DNA from: Epiperipatus broadwayi
Taxonomy: Eukaryota; Onychophora; Udeonychophora; Euonychophora; Peripatidae
NCBI GenBank assembly: GCA_028023455.1
Contig: JAQFVV010012394.1
Span: 33,431,150 to 33,495,149, forward strand
Reading direction: 5' to 3'
DNA length: 64,000 nucleotides
In this document: in pieces, positions 46,919-59,659 of the stretch
Position numbering within the stretch: the first letter of the stretch is position 1
How the letters are laid out: each line of letters begins with the position of its first letter
The notes under the pieces: model-generated
The model's input: the letters and a program-made list of their open reading frames with translations, nothing else
The model's database searches: none
What the model was told of the DNA's origin: nothing
Program-made: the position numbers and the translations under genes

Positions 46919-47515
46919 TTTATTAGTCATTCATTAGACTAGAGATTATTCCCTTAATGAATAATATTTCCGTAGTGTAATTTTTACTATACCGCTCTCA
47001 CACAAGGAAGAAATTGGATTTTATCTGCTCTTAACATCTTGTGGAGGATTGTAATCATAAATATATGACCAAAGACATAAAAAAAATATGCAATTGTCAA
47101 GATACACCTTTTGTGCTAAACTTCATTCATCAGTTGGTCAAATCACAATCTCTTACATATATCTTTATCACCATTAATTATATCTTCACAGCCAACCACT
47201 ATAATGTAATTGATAAGTGTTAAGCTTACCACCCTCACAACTTTGACACAAATCACTTAATTAAAGTATATTAATAATTTTTGTTAATCATTTATTAGAC
47301 TAGAGATTATCCAATTAATAAATAATATTTCTGTAGTGTAATTTTTACTCCAACCACTCTTGCACAAGTTAGGGATTGGTTTTTATATAACTTTTAACAC
47401 CTTGTGATTACAATCCACTACAAGGTGTTAAAAAGGATACGTACCAGTTTCTACCTTGCATGAGAGGGGTGTAGTGAAAACTACATTACAGAAATATTAT
47501 TTACTCGCAGAATTG
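46907..47515. repeat. Duplicated repeat ending in a foldback
   Basis: 46907-47060 is repeated at 47267-47410 (TTAGACTAGAGATTAT ... GTAGTGTAATTTTTACT). From 47425 the second copy is followed by its own inverse (AAGGTGTTAAAA ... CTACATTACAGAAATATTAT). This makes arms of about 85 bp around an 18-bp loop. Confidence 0.7.
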
Positions 47516-48015
47516 TTTTAAAATAATCTGTAAATTACATTCATCTTTTGTAATATTAATGCCAATTTACTTTATCAGGTAAAAGATGATCACTTTCACC
47601 TGACCTTTGATTTATTATATGGTAATAAATCGAGCACTGATACTCAAAAAGACTGAAACCTTTTATGTGTGGCAATTTTTGTTTTCTTATTAATTAAGAC
47701 AGCTTATATTTTGTTTATTGATTTAGATAAAATACTAATTATTTTAATGAGCACATAAATAATTTTATGGCTTATCAAATATGTAATGTTAAGAATAAAA
47801 ATGCATCAACAAATGAAAAGTTCCAGCCTTTTGGGGGTAATTATGCTTGATTTATTACTATGTAGCAAATCAAAGATTAGCTAAAAGTTATCATTTTTTA
47901 TCTGACAAAATAAATTAGTACCGACACAACAAAAAGTGGGAATTAATTACAGATTTATTTTAAATAATTCTTTAGGAACCTTGCTTGTAAATTGTCATAG
48001 TAATGAATTCAGATC

Positions 48016-51000
48016 CAGAGCTGGGATAGAGGTGAGGCAAAAGAGGCACTTGCCTCAGGTGAACAAGAGGAAAGGGTAACAAATTGATGAAAAATAAAAA
48101 TTATTAAATTGCAAAATAAAAAAAAGCCAAATGTATCTTGCAATGTTTGCCAAATACTTTAAGCAAATTATTGCATACTCTATACTTTGTTTGTATAACA
48201 AAACCACCTTGCAGCCTTGTTTGACATTATTTATGTAATTTATTGAATTTTAATTTAATTACTTATTTATTTAAGTTTGCAAGTTTAGTTTCATTTCATT
48301 TATTAATATATTTTGTATTTCATTTCAGTTTATAAATGGTTATGAAATGTCATCTCAAAGATCTGGAGCTCCAAAATGCACTGTGATTAGATTACTAAAA
48401 AGGGGTGACAAACACTTTTTCAATTTGGTGTTAAATGCAAAACAAGCAAAACTAGCCAACATTAAACTTTAAATTTAGAACAATATGAGACAAGTGCAGA
48501 ACTGAAACAGAGGTCAGAATCTCATGAGGCCAGTTTGATTTTCAAAGAAACATCAGATCAAGTAAATTTTCAATTTAAAGATTTAGACAAACAATTGAAT
48601 GTTAGTGATGAGAGTACTTCACTGTGGATGGCATCTGAGTATGGCAGATATAGTCAAGAGAAGAATAAGACAAATATTAGAATTGATATTGGACTTTTTT
48701 TAACAAAGGTGCCTTCTCAATTGGATATACAAAACTATATTATTAAAGGTAATACTGGATTTCCTAAAACATTTCCCAAAGATATAGATAAACAGGTTTT
48801 TTCTGAAAGTATTCTAACATTTCAAAGTATAAATGGTGAAAAATAGGAGCAAAATTGGCTTGTCTGAAGTGAAGTTAAACAAGCATTACTTTGCTTTCCT
48901 TGTCGATTATTTTGGAACAAGATTTGTTGCAGAATTAGTTCAGCATCTAAGTATATGCTTACATCAACAAAAGGATAGTCAGCAACTAAAAAGTGGTGAA
49001 AATTATGTATTTGCATCTCAAAACATGAGATAAACAGTAATCATAGGCAATGCTTTTTGGCTTGGTGAGAACTAAAAAGGTACTTGTCATTTGGCAAAGA
49101 CATTTATAGTCTAGTGGAGCATCAATTGAAACATAATCTGTCAAGTGGTATAACATTATGAAATTAATCATTGATGATGTACTATTTTTTGGTGAACAGG
49201 AGCTTGTTTTGTGCAGCACTTCCCAGCACATTGGTGAAAAAGATGATGGAAAATTTCTGGGAGTCATAAAGTTGCTGACTCATTGGGATTCAATTCTAAA
49301 AGAACATGTGTTACAAGTTAATGAGTCACAAGAAAAGGGAGAACAACTTCAAGCACCTTATGTCAGCACCAATTCCCAAAATGAGTTAATTGTTGAATGT
49401 TCTTCATTTGTAAAACAACACATGTTGGAGGAAAGGAAAAATGCAAAGTTCTTTGCTGTTAATGTTGATTCCATGTTAGATTCACTCCATGTTGAACAAA
49501 CAACATTTTCTTTGCATTATCCCAGTACCATATGAAAACCAGTATAAAATTGTACAAAGATTTTTATAATTTGCTGATACAAGCCAAAAAACAGAATATT
49601 ATATAGCACTGTTGATATTAGAAACATTGAAAGAACACAATATATGAGCATCATATTGTCATGCCCAGGGCTATGTAATGTAGCCAACACATCAGGAAAA
49701 TATGAAGATGCACAAGCAAGAATACTTAAGCAATGTGAAACAGATTTATTTTCACCATGTGGAAGCCCCACACTTAATTTGTGTGGAAATAATGCTGCAG
49801 AACTTTTTTTTTTTTTTTTTTTAATGCTGCAGAACATGATGGTTGAACCATGTTGAAAATATAGTCTTTTGTAACCCACCTTCCAGGCATCAAATTAGCA
49901 TTAGAAAATCTCTAGTAGTTGAATCTAACTTCCAAAACAAGAACAGAGATTAATGGAGCTTTGTCTTATGTTACATTCTTCATTTGTGTAATAATGTCTG
50001 ATGTATGATAGAGGAACTGCAGTTGAAATCAATAACAAGGTTATTCATTCCAGAAAAGCTATGCTGGATGTCCAAGTGTTCAACTTAAAAAGCTTGATTT
50101 CAGAACTGACAAATCTTCAGAACAGCTGGAAAAGTAAGTGAAGTCAAGCTAAGCATGTTGCATCTAATTTGTGCATAGAAGTGAAACTCTCTGGAACACA
50201 GGGTGAAGTAAAATGCAAAAGAAAGAAGTTCGATGGTGAAAGTGCTGCAGAAGAAGTAAATTAGTCAAAAAGAAGATAAAATGGATGAAATCCCCTGAGG
50301 ACATATTTCAGAAAGTCTGTCTTCTATGTAATATTGGATAATGTTCTTGGTAGACTGACAGTTTCTTTCAATGCTACAGTGAACATTTCTGAAAAGTTCA
50401 GCTTCCTATGGAAGTACCAATCAATTTCTCATGGATGAACTGTAAGAAAAATCAAAATTACTGGCAGATCAATATCCCTCTAATATTAGTGAAAATCTTT
50501 TAATGGAGATAAGTTGATTGCCATCTGTTCATCAAGAAAATTTTGGAGAAGGCCAACTGAGGCCATTGAAGCTACTAAAGTGTGTGAAAAGATACAAACT
50601 GGAAGCACTCTTTCCAAATATATGTGTCTGCCTCTGTGTTCTCTTAACAATTACTGCCACTGTTGCCTCTGCAGAGTGCTCAATCAGCAAACTAAAGCTG
50701 ATAAAAAATTTCTCTAAGATCAATTATGTCACAAGCTCAATTGATAGATTTGGCAAGACTCAGTATTGAGTCTGATCTTGGCAAAAACAAATTTTGATGA
50801 TGTAATTCGTAATTTTGCTAAGACTAGGAAAGCAGCTTTTTTAGTAGAATATAAGTGCCATTACATCTTAATTATAATTAAATTTATTGCTTATGTGTAT
50901 TCTTTCATTATTGTTTGCATACTAATGTGTAGTATTGTTTTTATTATCTTTTACCGAAGTACTTGTCCTCTTTTTAATTTGCAACTATGCTTGAATGTAA

Positions 51001-51110
51001 TTAATAAATGTACAATTATAACATTATTGATTTATGTGTCCAGGTGTAAGTGAGGGGGAGAGAGAATGTTAGTCTTGTTCCAACACTTAATAATCCTCTG
51101 GGCAGCCCTG
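48016..51110 (+). pseudogene. ZMYM1-like hAT transposon with decayed transposase
   Basis: The left terminus CAGAGCTGGGATAGAGG (48016) and right terminus ...CCTCTGGGCAGCCCTG (51110) form imperfect inverted repeats. GAGGCACTTGCCTC just inside the left end is typical of ZMYM1-type hAT elements. Transposase segments in order: TGFPKTFPKDIDKQVF (about 48745), WLVxSEVKQALLCFPCRLF (about 48850), IIDDVLFFGEQELVL and KFLGVIKLLTHWDSILKEHV (49158-49535, DUF4371-like), VDSMLDSLHVEQTTFSL, DNVLGRLTVSF and NISEKFSFLWKYQ (about 50340). The C-terminal dimerisation motif follows: LTITATVASAECSISKLKLI and NFDDVIRNFAKTRKAAF (50640-50850). Many stops and frameshifts make it dead. The several overlapping open frames are pieces of this one gene or artefacts. 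Confidence 0.88.
49791..49835 (-). mobile_element. Poly(T) insertion with 13-bp target duplication
   Basis: AATGCTGCAGAAC occurs at 49791-49803 and again at 49823-49835, separated only by 19 T. Removing one copy plus the T run restores a continuous sequence in the hAT gene. This is what an extreme 5'-truncated retrotransposition (poly(A) tail only, minus orientation) leaves. Confidence 0.8.
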
Positions 51111-51179
51111 GAAATACCCACTACATATTTCAAGTAAGGTATAATATAATTTAAAATGAAGAAATTAATTATAAAATTA

Positions 51180-51620
51180 GACTTGGACAGAGTGCTTTTG
51201 GTAGAAATAGTAAGATATGTTTTATCAATTCACTCTTATTTATAGTTTTGAGACTTAGACACTTACAGAAAAGAAAAGCAGATACTTCAGACGTATGTTA
51301 GGAATAACAAAAAATGAGTGAAAATAAAATATATGAATGAGAGAACAATTGTCATTAAAAGAATTAGGAGATGAAATAGAATTGAGCTAGATATATTGCT
51401 ACAAGAGATGTTAACGATTGGACAATTGACGTTTGAAATTCGATATCAAGAGATTGTAAAAGATCTAGTAAAAGACAACATGGAAAATGAAAGGATGAAA
51501 TAAGGAAGTTTGCTGATTTGTTGTGGAGAAAACAAGTTAGAGTTTGAGGAAATTGGATTAAACTTGGCGAGACATTCAACCTGTAGTGAATTATTAATGG
51601 TTGGAAATAATAATGAATGA
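51180..51620 (+). pseudogene. RTE-type LINE 3' fragment, copy 3
   Basis: Forward frames read RIRLGQSAFGRN, then MNERT, IKRI(K), LxxILLQE, DCKRSSKRQHGK, DEIRKFAD and LGETF. They follow the C terminus of the RTE at 36945-39150 with frequent stops. The minus-strand frames listed here are artefacts. Confidence 0.7.
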
Positions 51621-51649
51621 TTATAAAGGATTAAAAATGCAGGAAAAAG

Positions 51650-52080
51650 CATAATTTAATTTAAAGAAAGCCCCAAATATTACTAGATATCCGTATTAGA
51701 TTATTATAAACGTACCTATGTATACGATAATTGTTTTTTTATTTTTTTGTTTTTTTTCGATTGCAAAAATATTTTAATAGAAATTATTTGATAAATGTAT
51801 CTTTTTTAAATGAATCAATTTCCATTTAACTAAAGATACTAAGTAAGTTTAGCTTTAGTGGATTTTTTACGATTTTTGTTTTTATATAAATTACCAGGAA
51901 AGAAGGTATATATATAAAAAACTCGTATTCATTGATCAGTTTTTTAATTCTCTCTTTTTTAAAAAGTTAAAACATTTTTCATATATTCGAAATATTTAAA
52001 ATATCCATTTTTAAATTATTAAACATACAAATCTTTTTATATGCATATTTATAGTATAATTCGTAGGATGTTATGTAATA
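51650..52080. other. AT-rich non-coding DNA
   Basis: No gene or repeat was recognised; poly(T) runs are present near 51736 and 51752. Confidence 0.5.
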
Positions 52081-52084
52081 TGGC

Positions 52085-52325
52085 TATTCCTTTATCAATG
52101 CCAGGAATGTCACAGCCAATATGTTCAAGAAAAAAACCTGTTAGCCATCTTACCCCCCCCCCTTTCAAGAAACACATGTTATCCACCTTATCCCCCACTT
52201 TAAGTTTTTCTCATATTCTTTTCTATCTTGCTCTATCCCATTTCCACATTATCATCTTTGTCCACTCCATGGCCTTTGAATCTGATCCCCTTTATCTTTT
52301 TCCAACCCAACATAAAGACCAATAA
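52085..52325 (-). repeat. Interspersed repeat family S2, copy 2
   Basis: Reverse-oriented counterpart of 13640-13875, sharing CAGGAAT, AACCTGTTAGCC, CCATTTCCACA and TCCATGGCCTTT. The 94-codon open frame across it is an artefact. Confidence 0.7.
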
Positions 52326-52379
52326 CCCACTTTCTATATAATCACTTGGTCTATATCTATTCTCCCACAATTAGTTGTA

Positions 52380-53960
52380 TCCTTTCTGCTTCTAAGCATT
52401 TACTTTCAATTAGTAGATGGCTAATATTTTTCATTCCTTCCTTACATAATCTGCAGACTAAATCATCCATATTTCTCCATTTATGTGCATACTCTTTTGG
52501 TGTTAGCAATCCTGTTCATGCTTAAATAGTAAACCACTTTCCCTGCTATTATCATAAATTAACTCACATCCAATATTCTGTTTACTTCTATCTATATTTA
52601 AGCTGTTTTTACTCTCAAGATGGAGGACTTGACCTTTATTTGTAACTCAATTGAATATTATTTTGGCTATTCTCTTACTATCCATGAATTGCAACTACCA
52701 AACATTTTCTATTTTAGTTGTATTTATATATTGGACTATTTCCACCATCTAATATGAGTATTGAATGTCTTTAGAAAAATTTAACTTTATTTAAATATTT
52801 CAAATACATTCAACTGTTAGTAATAGCACACAGCTAAGTTAGTATATGCACTATAATAACCTGTGTGCTATTACTAACATTTGAATATATTTGGAATATT
52901 GAAACAAATCATAATAGATGATGGAAATAGTCCAATGTATAAATACAATTAAAACATTATCATTACAAAACTTCAGGAAAACATTTTCTATTTTGCATTT
53001 TTCTATCTCACATATAAATAATTGATCATCCCTTTTCTCCTTGAATCACCACCTTTGCCATCCACCTATCTGCATCTAATGTATATCTTCCTAATTCTCT
53101 TTGTACTTTTTCTAACTAATATAACATCTCTTTGCTAACACATAACACATTATTACCATAGGTTAATCCCATTATTGCCACTCCCTTCCATACAATTCTT
53201 GCTGCATCATATTTATTATATGAAAATACTGCTAATTTCTTTATCAGTCCTTTTCTTTTCTTTGCTTATCAATTTTCCCCATTTCTCCAACCAATTCCTC
53301 TGATCACTTAAGATTATTACCAAGTAATTGTACATATTCACCACACTTAACATTATAACATCCAAAAAATATTATTTCTCTTCTCTTTCCTCAGCATTTA
53401 CCATCATTAATTTGGGTTTTTCTTCACTAAATTTGATCCTCATCTCTTTCTATTCTCCTTTCCATTTCTCTCAAATATAACAAAAACAAAATAGGTGACA
53501 TAGGACATCCATACCTCAGTCCCATGCTATTTTTAATTCTGATTCTATATTTCCTAATTGATATGATAGTAATTATTTTTATAAAATCTCTTAATAAAAT
53601 CCACTTAAACCCCATTCATTCCAAAATTTATTAAACCTATCCATAATCTATTTCTATTCATTCTACCATATACCTTTTCTATATCTATAAAGACCATAAT
53701 AATTGCATACCTGTATTCCTACTCATTTCTATGAGTTGTGTGACTATAAATAAACTATCTCCTATATGCTTATCTGTTCTGAAATCTTCTTGCATTTCTC
53801 CCACTATATTATTTTTTTCCATCCATTTTGCTATCTTTCTAGCCACCATATGGTGCCCACAATATTCTCTAATGCCTTCTGTATTAAATCTAGTTCAGCA
53901 TCTTGACTTTCCATCAAATTCATCATGTATTTACAGCCTGATTTAAAATAACACTGTTTA
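52380..53960 (-). pseudogene. LINE relic with CCHC tail, interrupted by a foldback
   Basis: On the minus strand from right to left: VGEMQEDFRTDKHIGDSLFI (about 53800), KNSMGLRYGCPMSPILFLLY (53427-53615, RT motif 'G-x-R-x-G-C-P-x-S-P-x-L-F'), KLAVFSYNKYDAARIVWKGV, GLTYGNNVL and RELGRYTLDADRWMAKVV (about 53080-53260). Near 52386-52500 comes HKWRNMDDLVCRLCKEGMKN then ISHLLIESKC, a C-x2-C...H...C zinc motif. This order is typical of non-LTR elements with a C-terminal CCHC. The YADD-type catalytic region is lost. A foldback insert splits it at 52716-52978. Confidence 0.75.
52700..52994. mobile_element. Foldback insert with 16-bp target duplication
   Basis: AAACATTTTCTATTTT flanks the insert exactly (52700-52715 and 52979-52994). 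Inverted arms of about 110 bp run from 52717 to 52842 and from 52861 to 52965, joined by a short AT-rich centre. They share TGGACTATTTCCA / TGGAAATAGTCCA and GTTAGTAATAGCACACAG / CTGTGTGCTATTACTAAC. It is inserted in the LINE relic above. Confidence 0.85.
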
Positions 53961-54084
53961 ATTAATTTACAATAGACTATCATTAATCCAACATCTTTAA
54001 TTCAAACATTTCCATTGTCTTGACAAAATGACAAAGTATTGTTTTGCTTTGTTATTTTAATGGTACATAAAATTTAAGGATATT

Positions 54085-54470
54085 TTCAAGTGCACTCCAG
54101 CTATCAAATCCATCTCACACAACAGATAAACATATCCACACACATGTGAAAAATATAAATGATCTCCAATATATGTATTTTGTGCTGAACCAACACTCAT
54201 CAGTTTGTCCAGATCATCATCTCTCACCCATATATAATCAGTTCTCAGTTTATATTAAGATAGCAAATTTTCAAACTTTAATGGAAAGGCATCAATATAC
54301 TTCACTCTCCAACTCTTCAGCCATCCATACCATTGAAAATCTGATGATAGAATGCCCAAATCCCTTTGTGAAACCAGTATTATTGTCATTCCCATGTTAA
54401 CATGAAACTATTATATTAGAGCTCATTTATCTTTTTCACATGTGTGTTTATTGGTTGTAGGAAATAGATT
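54085..54470. repeat. Repeat family S1, copy C
   Basis: Third copy of the family at 14940 and 44925, and the best preserved. It shares ATGATCTCCAATATATGTAT, GTGCTGAACCAACACTCATC, ATATTAAGATAGCAAATTTT and CATTGAAAATCTGATGATAG. Minus strand 54160-54218 contains the hammerhead-like segment with an intact CTGATGA core. The 84-codon open frame is an artefact. Confidence 0.75.
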
Positions 54471-54479
54471 GGTAATGCT

Positions 54480-57050
54480 GAAAATAGCTTGAAAGTCTAT
54501 CTTCAAATTCCCTATATTACATTTAAACACTAAGTACATAAATTATACCTGTATTCAAATATTAAGGATATTAGTAAGCACATAATTTACTGCAGTGAAA
54601 ATAATAACAATTGAATCCAATTAAAGAGCATTTCAAAAGTTCTTAGCAATAGCTAACTGAAACTGCCGGCAATATCACACACAAAGCATTTGATAATGGC
54701 AAATAAATATTTATTACTGCATATGTTTAGTAATGATTTACAGTTTCATTCACTACATTCATCAAGGCACTTGTGCTAAATTCTCAAAAGTCATTTATCA
54801 GTCAAATAGCTTATTAGTTCACAATATCCACTTAAGTTGTACATAAGTTTATTGATAATATATTTTAATAGCAAATCAAATGCAAACAAGAACAATAAAA
54901 TAAAAATATTCACATCTAGTATTCATGCTCTTCCACTCATTCAGTTATAAGCATATTTAGAGATAAGTTAATGATTCATTAATTATATGTGTCATGCATT
55001 CCATTCCTTAATTCTAGAGATATGAATGGTTAAGTATATTTCTTGTCAATAATAATAAAGCATGTTATAAGTTATATGCACACATCCTTTCATTTAAACT
55101 TTACTCCATTATTGACAGTAGAAATTATTAATACAGAGTCTTTGAAATGTTTTATAAAAAAGTTCAGCATAAACTTTCCAGAATAGCAAAATCCACACAT
55201 TCCAATTGTTTCTTTAATATTAAAGATTAAATTTATGCCAATCAAATTTGTAATATAGACACATATATGCATCCCAAATGATGATTTTAAATATAAATTA
55301 GTCAATTGGAAATAGAGAAAGATGTACCTTGTTTTTATAGTTGTTTATATCTCCATTCTAATCTTTACATTCAAAAAAAGAATTTCTTAACTATTTTCAT
55401 CCAGAAAATTAATAGAAGTTTGTACTTTTGAGTTTGAATTGAATTTCAACCACTTGACTATGGGGAACCAAATTGTAGAGAGAAAATCATAGTAATAAAA
55501 ACCCTTTATGGAGAGACAATTGTTGTAATAACAGAAAGCCAACTTTTTTGTAAAAACCCCCCTTTTATATCTGATTATTACTTAGCCATCTATTTCTTCC
55601 ACCAATCAATGGTCACTTAAAAGTTCAACTTTAAAACAAAGGTCATCTCTCCTACTGCACTGAGATAATTAATTGCAAATATGCAATAACCTTTTCTCTC
55701 TTGAAAAAGAAAAGTAAGAAAAAATCATTTTGTCTTTAAAAAAATATAAATTAGATTGAACCAATAATAAAATATTCTGCATTTCTAAAGTAATAAAAAA
55801 AAAAATTATTTTAGCAAATAAAATAATTGATAGTGTATTTGTCTATTGGACAATTCACTGATCCATTGATCTATTAATTCATTTAAAATGTGTTTAAACT
55901 GGTTATCCAAGCTATTGATTATGAAATTAAATATTTTACTGTAAACCATGATATTTGGTAGTTTAATGAAGTACATGAATAAAAAATGAAGTTGAAAGAT
56001 GGCAGAAACATACATGCACATCCATATGCTGCACTACAGGTACTAAACCAATCTGACCCAAACAAAAGTTTCTGACTATGAACCAAATATCCTGCACTAA
56101 TTACACTATGGATTGAAGTATTAAAGAGCAAATAAACCAGAAAATCACTAAAACAAATACAAATCACTGTCCTGCAAACAAATAATACAAACTTGGATCA
56201 ATTTAAACTATACATGGACAATTTATGTGACAAGCCACTCCATTTTTGTCCTTAAATATTCACTAAAGAAAAATATTTAAAAACTTTCAAATAATATCTG
56301 AAAGTACTGCCTAAACAGAGTTTTAGATTATTAATGGAAAAAAAATTAAAATTTCAGGTTATTTCATTTTTTTTGTTAGATGCAACCAGCTGTTACTGAT
56401 ACAGTGCTATTTAATTACAATTGTTTTCTGGTGCCTATTCAGAAAATCACTATATATAATAATATAAAGTAATTTGAAATATATCTTTAAATTATTAATG
56501 ATTCATTAAAGATATTCATTAGCTTCTATAAATGAATTGAGAAAGACTATACATTAATTTCAAATAAATTTTTTAGCTATATTTCTATATAAAATATACA
56601 TTTGTATATAACCTAATTTATTTACTAAGCACAGATATCATATATAATTAAAGAGAAAGGATTTCCACCTTTAAAATATGCATGATAAAGTATATTCTGT
56701 TAAATGCTACTTCTTGTAAAATCTTTATTTAAATCCTATTTCCCCTTTCTGATGATCTGAATACTGAATATTTTATTTCTTTATTTTTTTTTTTTTGTGT
56801 TAAAAACTATAATTCTCCTTCACATTTATATATTTCTAATATCTATTTTTACAAAATAAATGACCAAATGTTAGAATTTTTAAGTAGTGCTGCTCTCTTT
56901 TTGCTGTTTTATGTGAGTCATTACAAATTATATACATTTTATTTTCAAATGTAAATTTATTACCTTTGAATACAAAAAGAAATAGTAGGAAATACAAAGT
57001 GAAAAAATAAATAAATTGTGTTGAGTCATGATGAGCATTCAGACAGTTTG
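54480..57050. other. AT-rich non-coding DNA
   Basis: No gene, transposon end or repeat with a second copy was recognised. Short open frames at 55090, 55806 and 55919 are AT-driven. Confidence 0.5.
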
Positions 57051-57059
57051 AACAACACC

Positions 57060-58230
57060 CACTCTTTTCAACAGTTTTGTCATTTCTCTAAAATTGAGAG
57101 TTCAACATCTTTACTTGACAAAACATGAGCAGGGAAACCATACACCTTCTCCAGCCTTCTGACCATTATAGGAGGGCTGATCCTTTGGCTCTCAATTTCC
57201 CAAAGCAGACATACCTAAACATGGCAAAAGCCATCTTAGTAACTTATGTACAGTGATTTTCAGATAGACTGTGAAGAAAACCCACCAGCACTGAAGCAAA
57301 AACTATTCTGGCAACATCACAAGCTTTCATGTATCATTATAGATTCTTTCCAGTGAGATCATATAATCCCTCTTCCTAACAGCCCTGATCTTTCATAAAA
57401 GTTCATTGTGTAAATTACCTTTATTCTTCCAAATATCATATGGCATCTCATTGTCCAGACTGTATAGTTCATCATGATTGACAGTCTAATTAATCTGAAG
57501 ATTTCAGTTTTTAGGCATTCATTCAGGTTAAAAATCCTTTGTTTATAGGATGTCATCCAACCATTGAGTATTGTCTGCATTTATTTAATATCACACAACC
57601 AAAGAAAAGATGTTGCATTGATTCATTCCCCCAACTACACATTGGTAAACTGGATTTAGTTTGGCAAATCCTCTTCTCATGACTAAACATTCACTGGTAA
57701 GGAGTGAAGTTAAATTTACTTTTATGATGAAATTTAGAAATCTTCCCTCCAACATCCAGAATTTGAATTTCCTAATTAACAACAGATCATTTGAAAGTCC
57801 CAAGAAACCATGAAGAGCAGCTGTGGTAGGGTAAGGAATTGGTATATATCCCAATATTTCAATTTAGCTGATAGCAATTCACTTCTAATTCCCGCCCCCT
57901 TAACCAATGCAACAAGCCTCTCTAGCCAAGCCAGCAGTTTTACAGGTGGGGGGCTGTCTGTAGGCAGCGATGAGTCAGTGGGGGGAATTAAAGAATGAAA
58001 AATAGCTGATGTAAACCACTCTTTTATCCCAACCCAAAAATTATGGGCCCTCTGATAGAGAAAGGTTTGACTAGAGTGAAGGGCAAGCCCATCAATTTTT
58101 CTGGGTAGGCATATCCTTCTGTGGCTTTTAGTGACAACCTTTTTCTTCCAGAACAGTCAAGAGCAATGAGAGAAACTTTCACCTGGAAACCATTAGTTGG
58201 CACAAACATAAATCTTTCTCACAGATTTCA
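57060..58230 (-). pseudogene. LINE 3' relic, second copy of the 32-34 kb family
   Basis: The minus strand reads GFLGLSNDLLLIRKFKFWML then RFLNFIIKVNLTSLLTSECL (57854-57591) and IFRLIRLSIMMNYTVWTMRC (57580-57359). These align with VDFLVKVNLGAVPTGMFLCH and RLATFINFVIWMIKCQVLF of 32200-34010. Nucleotide similarity also runs through GGGCCCTCTGATAGAGAAAG (about 58047) and its counterpart near 32997. The RT domain is absent. Confidence 0.65.
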
Positions 58231-58239
58231 GATCATTTC

Positions 58240-58870
58240 CATGGTAACAATGTATAGTCATGAATGTTTCTAGATCAATCTAGTTGTTATTAAAGCTATT
58301 TTATTTTCCAAACAGGAACCAATCTTAAATTTTATCAGCTTAATTAATATCGAGTTTGATCTCTTTCTTTAATCACAATTATTTTGTAATAGCAGAAATC
58401 AATAAGAACTTATGAGAAAATAGTTTTACTTTACTAAAATGAATAACTTTCTTTTGCTTTTATAAATAATTTAGTTCAATTTATTTATTTTTACTTAGCA
58501 AAATTTACATTATGTACATTATTTTAATCATAGCACCAACTACATTAATTACAGTATTTTAACATACAAAGTTCATCCATTTCAGGAATTATGGGTTCTG
58601 AAGTCTCATGTTACTTTATGATAATTTCTATCTTATTTCTTAGAAATCTACACTAATATGTATTATTATTCTCTGTACTGTTTTTTGTTATGTCCTTTGC
58701 TTACTTCCATTGTTTAATGTTTCTCCACATAATTTGGAATGTTTGAAGAGCAGTACTTCATGCCTGGATGATTTCTTCTCTATGATGCCTTACATGATTT
58801 ACATATTTCCAAATAATTCTCCCATGTTTCCATCTAGATTATTAGTATTTGATTTGATAAGTATTCTTTG
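58240..58870. other. AT-rich non-coding DNA
   Basis: No gene was recognised; it may include eroded 3' sequence of the adjacent Gypsy relic. Confidence 0.4.
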
Positions 58871-58879
58871 ATTAAATTT

Positions 58880-59650
58880 TTCACCCAATACTTCCAGTAA
58901 CATTTCTGATTCAACCATTTTTCTTGTATCACATTTTAACACTGTTGTTTTTGTCCAACTGAAAAGTTTCACCTGAGTGAATTAATGACAGCTTTGTGTG
59001 TATATTTCTCCCAATCATTATCTCAGTGGGAGATGTATATGTACTAGTCGATGATAAATAATGATGGTATAGCAAAGCAGTATACAAGGTTTCTTATATA
59101 TTTGCAATTACTTTCTTATGTAACATTTGCTGTGACACTTGTGTTGTTTTTTCTGCAATGATATTCAACTCCACATGATATGTAGGTGTGAAGATATGTT
59201 AAATTTCCTACTCTTTTAGCAATTTTGCAGATCTGTTGAGTATAAGGCTGGTGCAATTATATGATGGAAATATTTTAGGAAAACCATAAAAAATTAAAAC
59301 CTTTTTTAATTTTCCAATTGTTTCTTTAGTACTAGTGTTCTTAACAATTTAATAGTTTGTCCAGTTTGTGTACATGTTGATTTTATCAAAAAAATATACC
59401 CATGACATGGTTCAGCATGATTGATGTAAATATCATTTCAACACTTATCCACCAGATGTTAAGAAATATAATTTTTCTTTGCATCTTTGTGATGACATGG
59501 CATTTTTCACAGGTTTTCATGAATTGTGTTCATTCTATAGCAAATCTGTTTCACCAGACATGGCTGTGGCAAGTGCTTTCACTTTTACTATTCCAGATTG
59601 CCATTGATAAATCAATGAAGAACCAAGATGACCACCACCTTATTATCCAT
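58880..59650 (-). pseudogene. Gypsy-type LTR retrotransposon integrase relic
   Basis: On the minus strand, in shifting frames: VKALA then SHVW and FMKTCEKCHVITKMQRK (about 59580-59490, zinc-type N terminus), DMYTKWTNY-like and IVKNTSTKETIGKLKKVLIF then YGFP (about 59390-59270, integrase core). Next come HIFTPTYHVELNIIAEKTTQ ('SAPYHPxSNGLAER...Q') and TSPTEIMIGRNIHTKLSLIH ('STGxSPAELxxGRxxRTxL', about 59010). All the order of a Ty3/Gypsy integrase is there, but stops are frequent. No LTRs or RT were found. The plus-strand frame at 59402 is an artefact. Confidence 0.7.
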
Positions 59651-59659
59651 TAATTTCCT

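Noticed and set aside
48833-49033. Separate 66-codon gene in the hAT element
   Set aside because: The true transposase frame there is a different one, interrupted by stops (…WLVxSEVKQALLCFPCRLF).
55806-56167. Overlapping minus-strand frames of 71 and 82 codons as a membrane protein
   Set aside because: Low-complexity AT-rich reading, no start context or similarity.
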